From NCBI GenBank assembly GCA_943325515.2, contig CALPPS020000073.1, positions 1-13,044 of the forward strand: a DNA stretch of 13,044 nt, given 5' to 3'. Position 1 is the first letter of the stretch; each line of letters opens with the position of its first letter. Positions 1-6,528 of the stretch are shown piece after piece. A program made the position numbers and the translations under genes. Below the pieces are notes generated by a model. That model was not told the origin of the DNA. It ran no database searches and saw nothing but the letters and a program-made list of their open reading frames with translations. The stretch comes from Flavobacterium psychrophilum (GTDB lineage Bacteria; Bacteroidota; Bacteroidia; Flavobacteriales; Flavobacteriaceae).

Positions 1-57
1 AAAATAATACTTCTTTATTTTTTGTTAATGTTAAATAGGTAAAATAACTTTTAACTT

Positions 58-65
58 TATATTTG
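58..65 (+). promoter_or_regulatory. Bacteroidota-type -7 promoter element upstream of the acyltransferase gene
   Basis: TATATTTG matches the Bacteroidota -7 consensus TAnnTTTG and is followed by C, as is common. It lies 16 nt before the ATG at 82, giving a very short leader. No TTG-type -33 element sits at the usual 17-23 nt spacing; the nearest TTTG is at 21-24, which is too far. The -7 match is clear, the full promoter less so. Confidence 0.5.
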
Positions 66-81
66 CATAAAAATTATTTAA

Positions 82-954
82 ATGCAACTCGTTTTTTTTA
101 TTTTACTATATCCTATAATTTGGTTCATATCTATACTTCCTTTCAGAATATTGTATGTGCTTTCTGATTGTGTATATATTTTAATTTACTACATTATTGG
201 TTACAGAAAAAAAGTTGTTCGTGGTAATATTACCTTGGCTTTACCACATTTATCTGAAAAAGAGCGATTACAAATTGAAAAAAAATCATACCGTCACCTT
301 TGCGATATGTTTTTAGAAATGATAAAAACGATGACTATTTCTGTAAAAGAAATTGAAAAAAGGTTTGTTTTCACCAATTTGGAAATGTACCAAGAAATGG
401 AAAAAAAGAATAAAAGTATAGCTGTAATGATAGCACATTATGCCTGTTATGAATGGACAATTTCTATGAATAGTAAAATTAAATATGAAGGATATGCTAT
501 TTACAAAAAAATAAATAACAAGTATTTTGATAAATTAGTTAGAGATATTCGTTCAAGATTTAAAGCAAAACTAATAAATACTAAAGAAACAATTCCAACT
601 ATAGAAAAAAACGCAAAAAACAATCATTTAAGTCTATTTGGATTTGCTAGCGATCAATCACCACAAGTTAGCAAAACTTTTCATTGGCAAAAATTTATGG
701 GCATCGAAACGCCTGTTCATACTGGCGCTGAAATGTTAGCCAAGCGATTTGATATGAATATTATATTCCTTCGGGTCAAAAAAGTAAAACGAGGTTATTA
801 TGAAGCTACTTTCGAACACCTAGTTGACAATCCAAAAGAAGTTCCTGATTATCAAATATCTGATGAGTTTTTGCGAAGAGTAGAAAAGCAAATCTATGAA
901 GCGCCAGAATTTTATTTATGGACACACAATCGCTGGAAACACAAGAAAAAATAG
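82..954 (+). CDS. LpxL/HtrB-family lysophospholipid (lipid A-type) acyltransferase
   Basis: Inner-membrane acyltransferase of the LpxL/HtrB/MsbB family, which transfers a secondary acyl chain onto lipid A precursors or related lipids. The 290 residues suit the family. A hydrophobic N-terminus (about residues 2-40) provides membrane anchoring. The catalytic H(X4)E motif is present as His119-Glu124 (AHYACYEW). The family blocks YKKINNKYFDKLVRDIRSRF (141-160) and SDQSP (190-194), the latter corresponding to the usual DQ-P motif, are also visible. The ATG at 82 follows an A-rich stretch and a TATATTTG box. The gene is convergent with the aminotransferase, with an 11-nt gap that leaves no room for a separate terminator. 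The family assignment is firm. The exact acceptor is inferred: lipid A is the default, but a flavobacterial aminolipid cannot be excluded. Confidence 0.88.
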   Translation: MQLVFFILLYPIIWFISILPFRILYVLSDCVYILIYYIIGYRKKVVRGNITLALPHLSEKERLQIEKKSYRHLCDMFLEMIKTMTISVKEIEKRFVFTNLEMYQEMEKKNKSIAVMIAHYACYEWTISMNSKIKYEGYAIYKKINNKYFDKLVRDIRSRFKAKLINTKETIPTIEKNAKNNHLSLFGFASDQSPQVSKTFHWQKFMGIETPVHTGAEMLAKRFDMNIIFLRVKKVKRGYYEATFEHLVDNPKEVPDYQISDEFLRRVEKQIYEAPEFYLWTHNRWKHKKK

Positions 955-965
955 CAAGCAGTTTA

Positions 966-2450
966 TCAGCAGGTGAACCAACTTTTCACCATTAATTCCT
1001 CATTATTTTTAGCTTCTTTATGAATAAACTCATTAGTTTTTGAGTTGTATTGATAATCCTTTGACCAATCAGAGTGATTTTGAGCTAATGATTTGATACT
1101 ATCACAAACAAACTGTATTTCTTTTGAAGTTGTTGTAGGATGTACAGACATTCTAATCCAACCAGGTTTTTTTATTAAATCACCTGATGTAATTTGGCAA
1201 ACTAAATCATTTGATGTTTCATGATCTACATGTAATAAGTAATGACCATAAGTTCCAGCACAACTGCAACCGCCTCGGGTTTGAATTCCAAATTTATCAT
1301 TCAATAATTTGACACCAAGATTAAAGTGCAAATTATCTATATAAAAAGAAATCACCCCTAACCTATCTTGATGTTGATTAGCCAGGATATGAATATTATC
1401 AATAGCATTCAATTCACTGAAAATATAATCTACAATTTCATGTTCACGTTCCAAGATATTCTTAACACCCATTTGCTCTTTTAACTGAATAGCCAACGCC
1501 GTTTTAATCACTTGTAGAAAACCTGGTGTTCCGCCATCTTCTCTGTCTTCAATATTATCAATATATTTATGTTCACCCCAAGGATTTGTCCAACTTACTG
1601 TGCCACCGCCTGGACAATCAGGTACATTGTTTTTATATAAATTTTTATTAAAAATTAATACTCCCGAAGTGCCTGGACCACCAAGAAATTTATGAGGCGA
1701 AAAGAAAATAGCATCTAAATAACTTTCTTCATCGGGATGCATATCAATGTCAACATAAGGTCCAGAACAAGCAAAGTCAACAAAACATAAACCATTGTTT
1801 TGATGCATCAATTTAGCCACTTCATGATAAGGAGTTTTTATACCTGTTACATTAGAACAAGAAGTAATAGAAGCAATTTTAAAACTCCTGTCTTTATGTT
1901 TCTCAAGTAACTTTTTAAATTCATTTAAACAAAATAATCCGTCTTCATTTGCTTGAATCACAACTACATCTGCCATAGTTTCTAACCAAGATGTTTGATT
2001 AGAATGATGCTCCATATGAGAAATAAATACAACAGGCTTAATTGCTTGTGGAATGGATGTAAACTCTTTTATATTTTCAGGAATTTTTAATCCTAAAATA
2101 CGCTGGAACTTATTAACCACGCCAGTCATTCCGGTTCCGGTATTAATCAAAACATCATTCTCATTGGCATTAACATGCTTTTTGATTATATGCTTTGCTT
2201 CATGATAAGCCATAGTCATAGCAGTGCCAGAAACAGTTGTTTCTGTATGTGTATTGGCTACAAAAGGACCAAAATCGTTTATCAATTTTTCTTCAATAGG
2301 ACGATATAATCTTCCACTAGCAGTCCAATCCGTATAAATGATTTTCTTTTTACCAAAAGGTGACTCAAACTCTTGATTAATCCCAATAATATTTTGGCGG
2401 AATTGATCAAAATAATATTCTAATTCGGTTTGAGTTTCGATGGTATTCAT
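966..2450 (-). CDS. Class V aminotransferase-fold PLP enzyme (cysteine desulfurase-like)
   Basis: PLP-dependent fold-type I enzyme related to cysteine desulfurases and selenocysteine lyases. The start is placed at the ATG ending at 2450 (494 aa). The ORF runs open 15 codons further, to 2495, but that extension contains a TATCTTTG promoter box. Numbering from this start, visible landmarks are EHHSN (His148/His149 region, the ring-stacking segment), Asp225 in FVDFACSG (pyridine-nitrogen ligand), the Schiff-base Lys254 in SPHKFLGGPG, and GGCSCAG (Cys395, Cys397) where cysteine desulfurases carry their persulfide Cys. At 494 aa it is longer than the roughly 400 aa of SufS/IscS, and no suf or isc genes lie nearby, so a role in Fe-S assembly is not supported by context. 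Substrate unknown. Cysteine desulfurase is one option; another is a sulfur- or amino acid-metabolising class V relative. Convergent with the acyltransferase gene. Confidence 0.85.
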   Translation of the reverse strand: MNTIETQTELEYYFDQFRQNIIGINQEFESPFGKKKIIYTDWTASGRLYRPIEEKLINDFGPFVANTHTETTVSGTAMTMAYHEAKHIIKKHVNANENDVLINTGTGMTGVVNKFQRILGLKIPENIKEFTSIPQAIKPVVFISHMEHHSNQTSWLETMADVVVIQANEDGLFCLNEFKKLLEKHKDRSFKIASITSCSNVTGIKTPYHEVAKLMHQNNGLCFVDFACSGPYVDIDMHPDEESYLDAIFFSPHKFLGGPGTSGVLIFNKNLYKNNVPDCPGGGTVSWTNPWGEHKYIDNIEDREDGGTPGFLQVIKTALAIQLKEQMGVKNILEREHEIVDYIFSELNAIDNIHILANQHQDRLGVISFYIDNLHFNLGVKLLNDKFGIQTRGGCSCAGTYGHYLLHVDHETSNDLVCQITSGDLIKKPGWIRMSVHPTTTSKEIQFVCDSIKSLAQNHSDWSKDYQYNSKTNEFIHKEAKNNEELMVKSWFTC

Positions 2451-2468
2451 TTGGTAATAATTTATTTT

Positions 2469-2495
2469 CAAAGATACATTATTTTTAAATTTCAA
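2469..2495 (-). promoter_or_regulatory. Proximal promoter of the class V aminotransferase gene
   Basis: Read on the minus strand, TTG (2493-2495) is separated by 16 nt from TATCTTTG (2469-2476), close to the Bacteroidota TTG-N17-23-TAnnTTTG architecture. The box lies 18 nt upstream of the ATG at 2450 and inside the open 5' extension of the frame, which is the main reason for choosing the shorter start. Confidence 0.6.
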
Positions 2496-2569
2496 TCTCT
2501 TTTATACAAAGCTGTATAATATTTTATGATTTAATTTAATAAGTGATTTTAAAAATTTTTATTTGGACA

Positions 2570-2600
2570 CAATTTTTGAAATAGCTTGTGCCAAAAATTG
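2570..2600. repeat. Perfect 9-bp inverted repeat with 13-nt spacer upstream of the aminotransferase
   Basis: CAATTTTTG (2570-2578) and CAAAAATTG (2592-2600) are exact reverse complements around a 13-nt spacer. The repeat sits in the 223-nt gap between birA and the aminotransferase, immediately downstream (minus strand) of a second candidate promoter at 2603-2635. It could be an operator, a 5' leader hairpin, or a weak end signal for the birA transcript. It lacks an adjacent T-run on the minus strand, so a standard intrinsic terminator is unlikely. Nothing else coding is seen in this gap. Confidence 0.5.
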
Positions 2601-2602
2601 GG

Positions 2603-2635
2603 CAAAAGTAATAACATAACAAAACTTAAATCCAA
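2603..2635 (-). promoter_or_regulatory. Possible distal promoter of the class V aminotransferase gene
   Basis: On the minus strand, TTG (2633-2635) is followed after 22 nt by TACTTTTG (2603-2610), an acceptable TTG-N22-TAnnTTTG arrangement. Transcription from here would start at about 2597 and give a leader of about 150 nt that begins within the 2570-2600 inverted repeat. Such motifs arise by chance in AT-rich DNA, so this is tentative. Confidence 0.35.
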
Positions 2636-2673
2636 TTTTAAAAGAATAATAAATTGTTAAAAAAATATCAAAA

Positions 2674-3405
2674 TTAAAACAGCATCTTTATTTGTTTGGC
2701 TTCATAAAAATGAAGCTCTTGATCATCCTGTAACAAAGTAAGTTTCCCGTCTTTGTTTACATGTTTTACTTCTCCAATAAATCGTTTGTCATTGCTATCT
2801 ATAAATGGCATAGATATATTTTTTTTGAATAATACATGATTGTAAAGTTCCCAAATATCATGTTGACTCTTGGTAGCTAGAGTGACATAAGTATCAATCA
2901 AGTTTACCATAAGTATTGCTAATTCTTCCAAACTTTCATAGGTTTTCCCACTAAAAATTTTTATAGAAGTAGCATCAGTCAACCCTTTAAAAATAGTTTG
3001 ATTCACATTTAATCCAACACCAACTATAGCGGTGAAAGTGCCATCAGGTTTTAAAATATTTTCAATCAGAACACCAGCTATTTTTTTTTCATCTGCCATA
3101 ATGTCGTTTGGCCATTTAACAAAAATATTATCTAGTTCCAAAGAACTTAACAACTTTGCAATTGCGACTGCAATAGCTACATTAATATCAAAAACAGTTA
3201 TTAAATCTTGTGGTAAATCTTTAATCAAAACACTCATTGTTAGATTCTTGCCTGGCTCAGAAATCCATTTAGCACCAAGCTGTCCCTTGCCATTGGTTTG
3301 CTCATGAGCCATAACAACAGTATAATTTTCAAGTTCTTTTTCTCTAACTAGTTGCTTTAAATAGTCATTTGTGGAATCTATGGCATCGAGTTTGATTATG
3401 TTCAT
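2674..3405 (-). CDS. birA: Biotin--[acetyl-CoA-carboxylase] ligase, catalytic type without DNA-binding domain
   Basis: Biotin-protein ligase that activates biotin to biotinyl-AMP and attaches it to the lysine of biotin carboxyl carrier proteins in the cytoplasm. The chosen ATG at 3405 gives 243 aa. The frame is open to 3489, but the 28 extra codons run through the promoter region and begin upstream of the normal family N-terminus (MNIIKLDAIDSTNDYL). Motifs numbered from this start are DSTND (10-14), the biotin/ATP loop GKGQLG (39-44, equivalent to GRGRRG of E. coli BirA), KWPNDIM (97-103), and Lys108 in KKIAGVLIE, equivalent to the adenylate-binding Lys. A short C-terminal beta domain follows. 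There is no N-terminal helix-turn-helix, so this is a ligase only and not a biotin-operon repressor. It is divergent from rsfS. Confidence 0.92.
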   Translation of the reverse strand: MNIIKLDAIDSTNDYLKQLVREKELENYTVVMAHEQTNGKGQLGAKWISEPGKNLTMSVLIKDLPQDLITVFDINVAIAVAIAKLLSSLELDNIFVKWPNDIMADEKKIAGVLIENILKPDGTFTAIVGVGLNVNQTIFKGLTDATSIKIFSGKTYESLEELAILMVNLIDTYVTLATKSQHDIWELYNHVLFKKNISMPFIDSNDKRFIGEVKHVNKDGKLTLLQDDQELHFYEAKQIKMLF

Positions 3406-3447
3406 GAGAGGAATGTAAATATTAACTAATTTTAAACTTTTGTTAAG

Positions 3448-3480
3448 CAAAAATAATGACAAAAATGAATACCTTTGCAA
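3448..3480 (-). promoter_or_regulatory. Promoter of birA
   Basis: On the minus strand, TTG (3478-3480) precedes TATTTTTG (3448-3455) by 22 nt, matching TTG-N17-23-TAnnTTTG. The -7 box is 42 nt upstream of the birA ATG at 3405. Its -33 side abuts the rsfS -7 element at 3470-3477, so the two divergent promoters share DNA. Confidence 0.5.
3470..3477 (+). promoter_or_regulatory. -7 promoter element of rsfS-ftsH
   Basis: TACCTTTG, followed by C, is a good match to TAnnTTTG. It lies 21 nt before the rsfS ATG at 3499. The only upstream TTTG (3439-3442) is 27 nt away, longer than usual, so the -33 element is uncertain. Confidence 0.55.
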
Positions 3481-3498
3481 AACATACATAAATACTAA

Positions 3499-3870
3499 AT
3501 GACGAAGAAAACGGTTAACACAGATGTACTGCTAGCAAACATCATAAAAGGCATAGAAGAAGTAAAAGGTAATGACATTGATATCCTCGATTTAAGAGCA
3601 ATAGATACAGCCGTTTGTGATTATTTTATCATTTGTAACGGAAACTCCAACACACAAGTTAACGCTATAGTTAACTCTATCCAAAAACTAGTATCCAAAG
3701 AATTAAAAGACAAGCCATGGCATGTGGAAGGCACAGACAATGGTGAGTGGGTTTTAATGGATTATGTGGACATAGTAGTTCATGTGTTCCAAAAACAAAT
3801 CCGTGAATTTTATAACATCGAAGGACTTTGGGGCGATGCCCAAATTACTACCATTCCAAATAATTACTAA
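3499..3870 (+). CDS. rsfS: Ribosomal silencing factor RsfS (Iojap/YbeB family)
   Basis: Cytoplasmic ribosome silencing factor. The family binds ribosomal protein uL14 and blocks joining of the 30S and 50S subunits when nutrients are low. The 123 residues match the usual size of about 105-130. Typical conserved segments are visible: DILDLRAIDTAVCDYFIICNG (residues about 24-44), SNTQVNAIVNSI, the KPWHVEG block, and the C-terminal signature DYVDIVVHVFQKQIREFYNIEGLWGDA. It starts at the ATG at 3499, 21 nt after a TACCTTTG box. ftsH follows 12 nt later and very likely shares the transcript. No anomalies seen. Confidence 0.95.
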   Translation: MTKKTVNTDVLLANIIKGIEEVKGNDIDILDLRAIDTAVCDYFIICNGNSNTQVNAIVNSIQKLVSKELKDKPWHVEGTDNGEWVLMDYVDIVVHVFQKQIREFYNIEGLWGDAQITTIPNNY

Positions 3871-3882
3871 TTAAATTAAAAA

Positions 3883-5805
3883 ATGGCTAACGAAAAAAAA
3901 CCTACTAATTTTAAAATAAGTCCTTGGTGGATATATGCCGGATTGATTATACTATTCTTCGCTCTCAATTTTATAGGTGGTTCAAGTTTTCAAGATGCTA
4001 CCAAAATATCCTCCTCAAAATTCAACGAATACCTTGACAAAGGAGAAATTGAAAAGGTTATAGTTTATAATAAAACTGAAGGAGAGGCTTATTTAACAGC
4101 TGTAGCACTCAAAGAAAAAGCACACAACAAAGTGGCAAAAGACATGTTAGGAAATGCTAACAAAGGGCCACATTATTCATTTGATATTGGAAATGATGAA
4201 GTTTTTCAAAACAAAATTGAAAAAGCAAAACAAACTGGAGTATTAAAAGATTATGATTTTAAAGCTAAAAGTGATTGGTCGGAAATATTCATAAGTCTGT
4301 TACCAATAATTGTTATCATCGGACTATGGATATTAATCATGCGAAGAATGTCTGGTGGAGCTGGTGGCGGTGGCGGTGGCCAAATCTTCAACATCGGAAA
4401 ATCAAGAGCAAAACTTTTTGACGAAAAAACAGATTTAAAAACAACTTTTAAAGATGTAGCCGGATTAGAGGGAGCCAAAGAGGAAATTCAAGAAATTGTA
4501 GAATTCCTTAGAAATCCAGAAAAATATACAGCCCTTGGAGGAAAAATACCAAAAGGAGCCTTACTAGTTGGCCCTCCTGGAACAGGAAAAACATTATTAG
4601 CCAAAGCCGTTGCAGGCGAAGCTAAAGTACCATTCTTCTCTTTATCTGGTTCTGATTTTGTAGAAATGTTTGTAGGTGTTGGAGCATCTCGTGTTAGAGA
4701 TTTATTTAAACAAGCCAAAGACAAAGCACCAGCTATTATCTTCATTGATGAGATAGATGCTGTAGGTCGTGCACGTGGAAAAAACAATTTCTCTGGAGGT
4801 AATGATGAACGTGAAAATACACTAAACCAATTATTAACAGAGATGGATGGTTTTGGAACCAATACACATGTAATTGTGTTAGCAGCCACTAACCGAGCTG
4901 ATGTTTTAGACAAAGCCTTAATGCGTGCAGGACGTTTTGACCGACAAATATATGTTGACTTACCAGACATCAGAGAACGTAAAGAGATATTTGAAGTGCA
5001 TTTACAACCCTTGAAAAAAGTAGATGATTTAGATGTTGATTTCTTAGCCAAACAAACGCCAGGTTTTTCTGGAGCTGATATAGCCAACGTATGTAACGAA
5101 GCAGCTTTAATAGCGGCTAGAAACAACAAAACCGCAGTTGACAAACAAGATTTCTTAGACGCTGTTGATAGAATTGTGGGAGGTTTAGAAAAGAAAAACA
5201 AAATAGTTACTACTGCTGAAAAACATGCAATTGCAGTTCATGAAGCAGGTCATGCCACCGTTAGTTGGATGTTAGAACATGCCGCACCTTTAATCAAAGT
5301 TACCATTGTGCCTAGAGGACAAAGCCTTGGTGCCGCTTGGTATTTACCAGAAGAACGATTAATTGTTAGACCAGAGCAAATGCTAGATGAAATGTGTGCT
5401 ACCATGGGCGGACGTGCTGCTGAAAAAGTAATCTTCAATAAAATTTCAACTGGTGCATTGAGTGATTTAGAAAAAGTTACCAAACAAGCGCGAGCGATGG
5501 TAACCATTTATGGTTTGAGTGATAAATTAGGAAACATAACCTACTATGATTCTTCTGGACAAAGTGAATATAATTTCTCAAAACCTTATTCAGAAGAAAC
5601 AGCATTAGTTATAGATAAAGAAATTTCTAATTTAATAGAAACTGAATACCAAAGAGCCATAAAACTACTTGAGGATAATAAAGATAAACTAGAACAATTG
5701 GCAGCTATTTTAATTGAAAAAGAAGTTATTTTCAAAGATGATTTAGAAAACATTTTTGGAAAAAGACCATTTGACATTCCATCACAAGAGACTGATATTG
5801 TATAA
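3883..5805 (+). CDS. ftsH: ATP-dependent zinc metalloprotease FtsH
   Basis: Hexameric inner-membrane AAA+ protease that extracts and degrades damaged membrane proteins and some regulatory proteins. The 640 aa are typical. Layout: transmembrane helix 1 (about 16-32), a periplasmic region, helix 2 (about 134-153), a glycine-rich linker (about 158-166), and an AAA module with Walker A GPPGTGKT (230-237), pore loop around Phe263 in EMFVGVG, Walker B IIFIDE (285-290) and second region of homology ATNRADVLDKALMRAGRFDR (335-354). The M41 peptidase domain has HEAGH (453-457), and Asp528 in TGALSDLE is the expected third zinc ligand. All catalytic residues are present. It follows rsfS by 12 nt with an A-rich stretch before the ATG instead of a Shine-Dalgarno site, and is closed by the hairpin at 5833-5874. 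In E. coli FtsH degrades LpxC; whether that holds here cannot be told. Confidence 0.98.
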   Translation: MANEKKPTNFKISPWWIYAGLIILFFALNFIGGSSFQDATKISSSKFNEYLDKGEIEKVIVYNKTEGEAYLTAVALKEKAHNKVAKDMLGNANKGPHYSFDIGNDEVFQNKIEKAKQTGVLKDYDFKAKSDWSEIFISLLPIIVIIGLWILIMRRMSGGAGGGGGGQIFNIGKSRAKLFDEKTDLKTTFKDVAGLEGAKEEIQEIVEFLRNPEKYTALGGKIPKGALLVGPPGTGKTLLAKAVAGEAKVPFFSLSGSDFVEMFVGVGASRVRDLFKQAKDKAPAIIFIDEIDAVGRARGKNNFSGGNDERENTLNQLLTEMDGFGTNTHVIVLAATNRADVLDKALMRAGRFDRQIYVDLPDIRERKEIFEVHLQPLKKVDDLDVDFLAKQTPGFSGADIANVCNEAALIAARNNKTAVDKQDFLDAVDRIVGGLEKKNKIVTTAEKHAIAVHEAGHATVSWMLEHAAPLIKVTIVPRGQSLGAAWYLPEERLIVRPEQMLDEMCATMGGRAAEKVIFNKISTGALSDLEKVTKQARAMVTIYGLSDKLGNITYYDSSGQSEYNFSKPYSEETALVIDKEISNLIETEYQRAIKLLEDNKDKLEQLAAILIEKEVIFKDDLENIFGKRPFDIPSQETDIV

Positions 5806-5832
5806 GTAAAATAGGTTTTTTAACATTTTTTT

Positions 5833-5874
5833 AAAATCTTAATTTAAAAGTTACTTTTGAATTAAGATTTTTTT
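5833..5874 (+). terminator. Intrinsic terminator of rsfS-ftsH
   Basis: Two 18-nt arms (5833-5850 and 5854-5871) are complementary throughout except for one position that forms a G-U pair in RNA. The loop is TTA and a T-run continues to 5874. The stem starts 27 nt after the ftsH stop. It is AT-rich but long and nearly perfect. The 3' arm and T-run lead straight into the -7 box of the next operon. Confidence 0.8.
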
Positions 5875-5881
5875 ATCTTTG
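5874..5881 (+). promoter_or_regulatory. -7 promoter element of the LUD-cdsA-psd-acbP-sod operon
   Basis: TATCTTTG is a good TAnnTTTG match 40 nt before the ATG at 5922. The nearest upstream TTTTG (5855-5859) lies inside the terminator stem, with only 14 nt to the box, so the -33 element is imperfect. The promoter overlaps the end of the ftsH terminator. Confidence 0.55.
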
Positions 5882-5921
5882 AAGGATTTCAATTTTTTAA
5901 CTAGAATTATACCAACAAAGC

Positions 5922-6527
5922 ATGAGTCTTTTCAGAAAAATTTTTGGCACTGGTAATGATGCCTCTGACGAAGAAAGTCAAAGCGAATTTAACAATACCC
6001 CTTCTAGCTTTTCGTTGCTTCCAGTTGACGAAAAGTTTACTTATAATTTCAAAAAAAATGGCGGAAAATTTTTATACTGCGAAAATTTGAATGAAGTAAA
6101 AGACCAGTTTTTAAACATTTTGGAAGAAAATGATTGGTTCGAATGTGAAGCATTATGTTATGAAACAAAACTCTTCAGTATTCTAGATGAAAATAAATTA
6201 CTCTATGACAAACCGAGTAATCCGAAATTTTTATTTGCAAGTTGCGAAAATCTAATTGCCGATGAAGGTTCAGTACTTTTTTCTTCTAATCAAATCAAAC
6301 AAAATAAACCAAATGACTTGCCAATTAATATTATCATATTAGCCACTACAAGTCAAATACTAGAAACCAAAAGCGATGGTCTTCGTGTGATCAAAAAGAA
6401 ATACGACAAAGATTATCCAACCAATATTACTGCCATAAAATATTTTGAAAAAGCAAAAGATGAAGACTTCCTTCAATACGGAAGTACCGCTAAGAATTTA
6501 TATCTATTGCTTTTAGAAGATTTATAG
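5922..6527 (+). CDS. LUD-domain (LutC/YkgG-like) protein
   Basis: A 201-aa cytoplasmic protein resembling the LUD domain of LutC/YkgG. The N-terminus (residues 1-30) is polar and probably disordered. The domain covers roughly 40-200, with a segment ADEGSVLFSSNQI in the position of the family's glycine-containing strand, then LPINIIILATTSQILET and a C-terminal DGLRVIKKKY region. LutC proteins act with LutA and LutB in lactate oxidation, but neither partner is present here, so a lactate role is not supported by context. It is first in a five-gene run with its own promoter, and cdsA begins 1 nt after its stop, implying translational coupling. The family call rests on overall resemblance rather than catalytic residues, and the function is unknown. 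Confidence 0.7.
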   Translation: MSLFRKIFGTGNDASDEESQSEFNNTPSSFSLLPVDEKFTYNFKKNGGKFLYCENLNEVKDQFLNILEENDWFECEALCYETKLFSILDENKLLYDKPSNPKFLFASCENLIADEGSVLFSSNQIKQNKPNDLPINIIILATTSQILETKSDGLRVIKKKYDKDYPTNITAIKYFEKAKDEDFLQYGSTAKNLYLLLLEDL

Positions 6528-6528
6528 T

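Noticed and set aside
1..81. Remnant of an upstream gene at the window start
   Set aside because: The stretch is AT-rich with stops in all frames and holds only the TATATTTG box; nothing coding can be supported.
3032..3307. 91-codon + strand frame inside birA
   Set aside because: Antisense shadow of a clearly conserved biotin ligase, with no supporting signals.
4361..4380. GGTGGC repeat tract in ftsH as a simple-sequence phase-variation tract
   Set aside because: It encodes the glycine-rich linker normally found after the second membrane helix of Bacteroidota FtsH, and its unit changes would keep frame.
4251..5507. Three open frames of 75-237 codons on the minus strand opposite ftsH
   Set aside because: They mirror the conserved ftsH coding frame, have no promoter or family resemblance, and their composition (Ser/Pro/Lys-rich) is what antisense of this gene would give.
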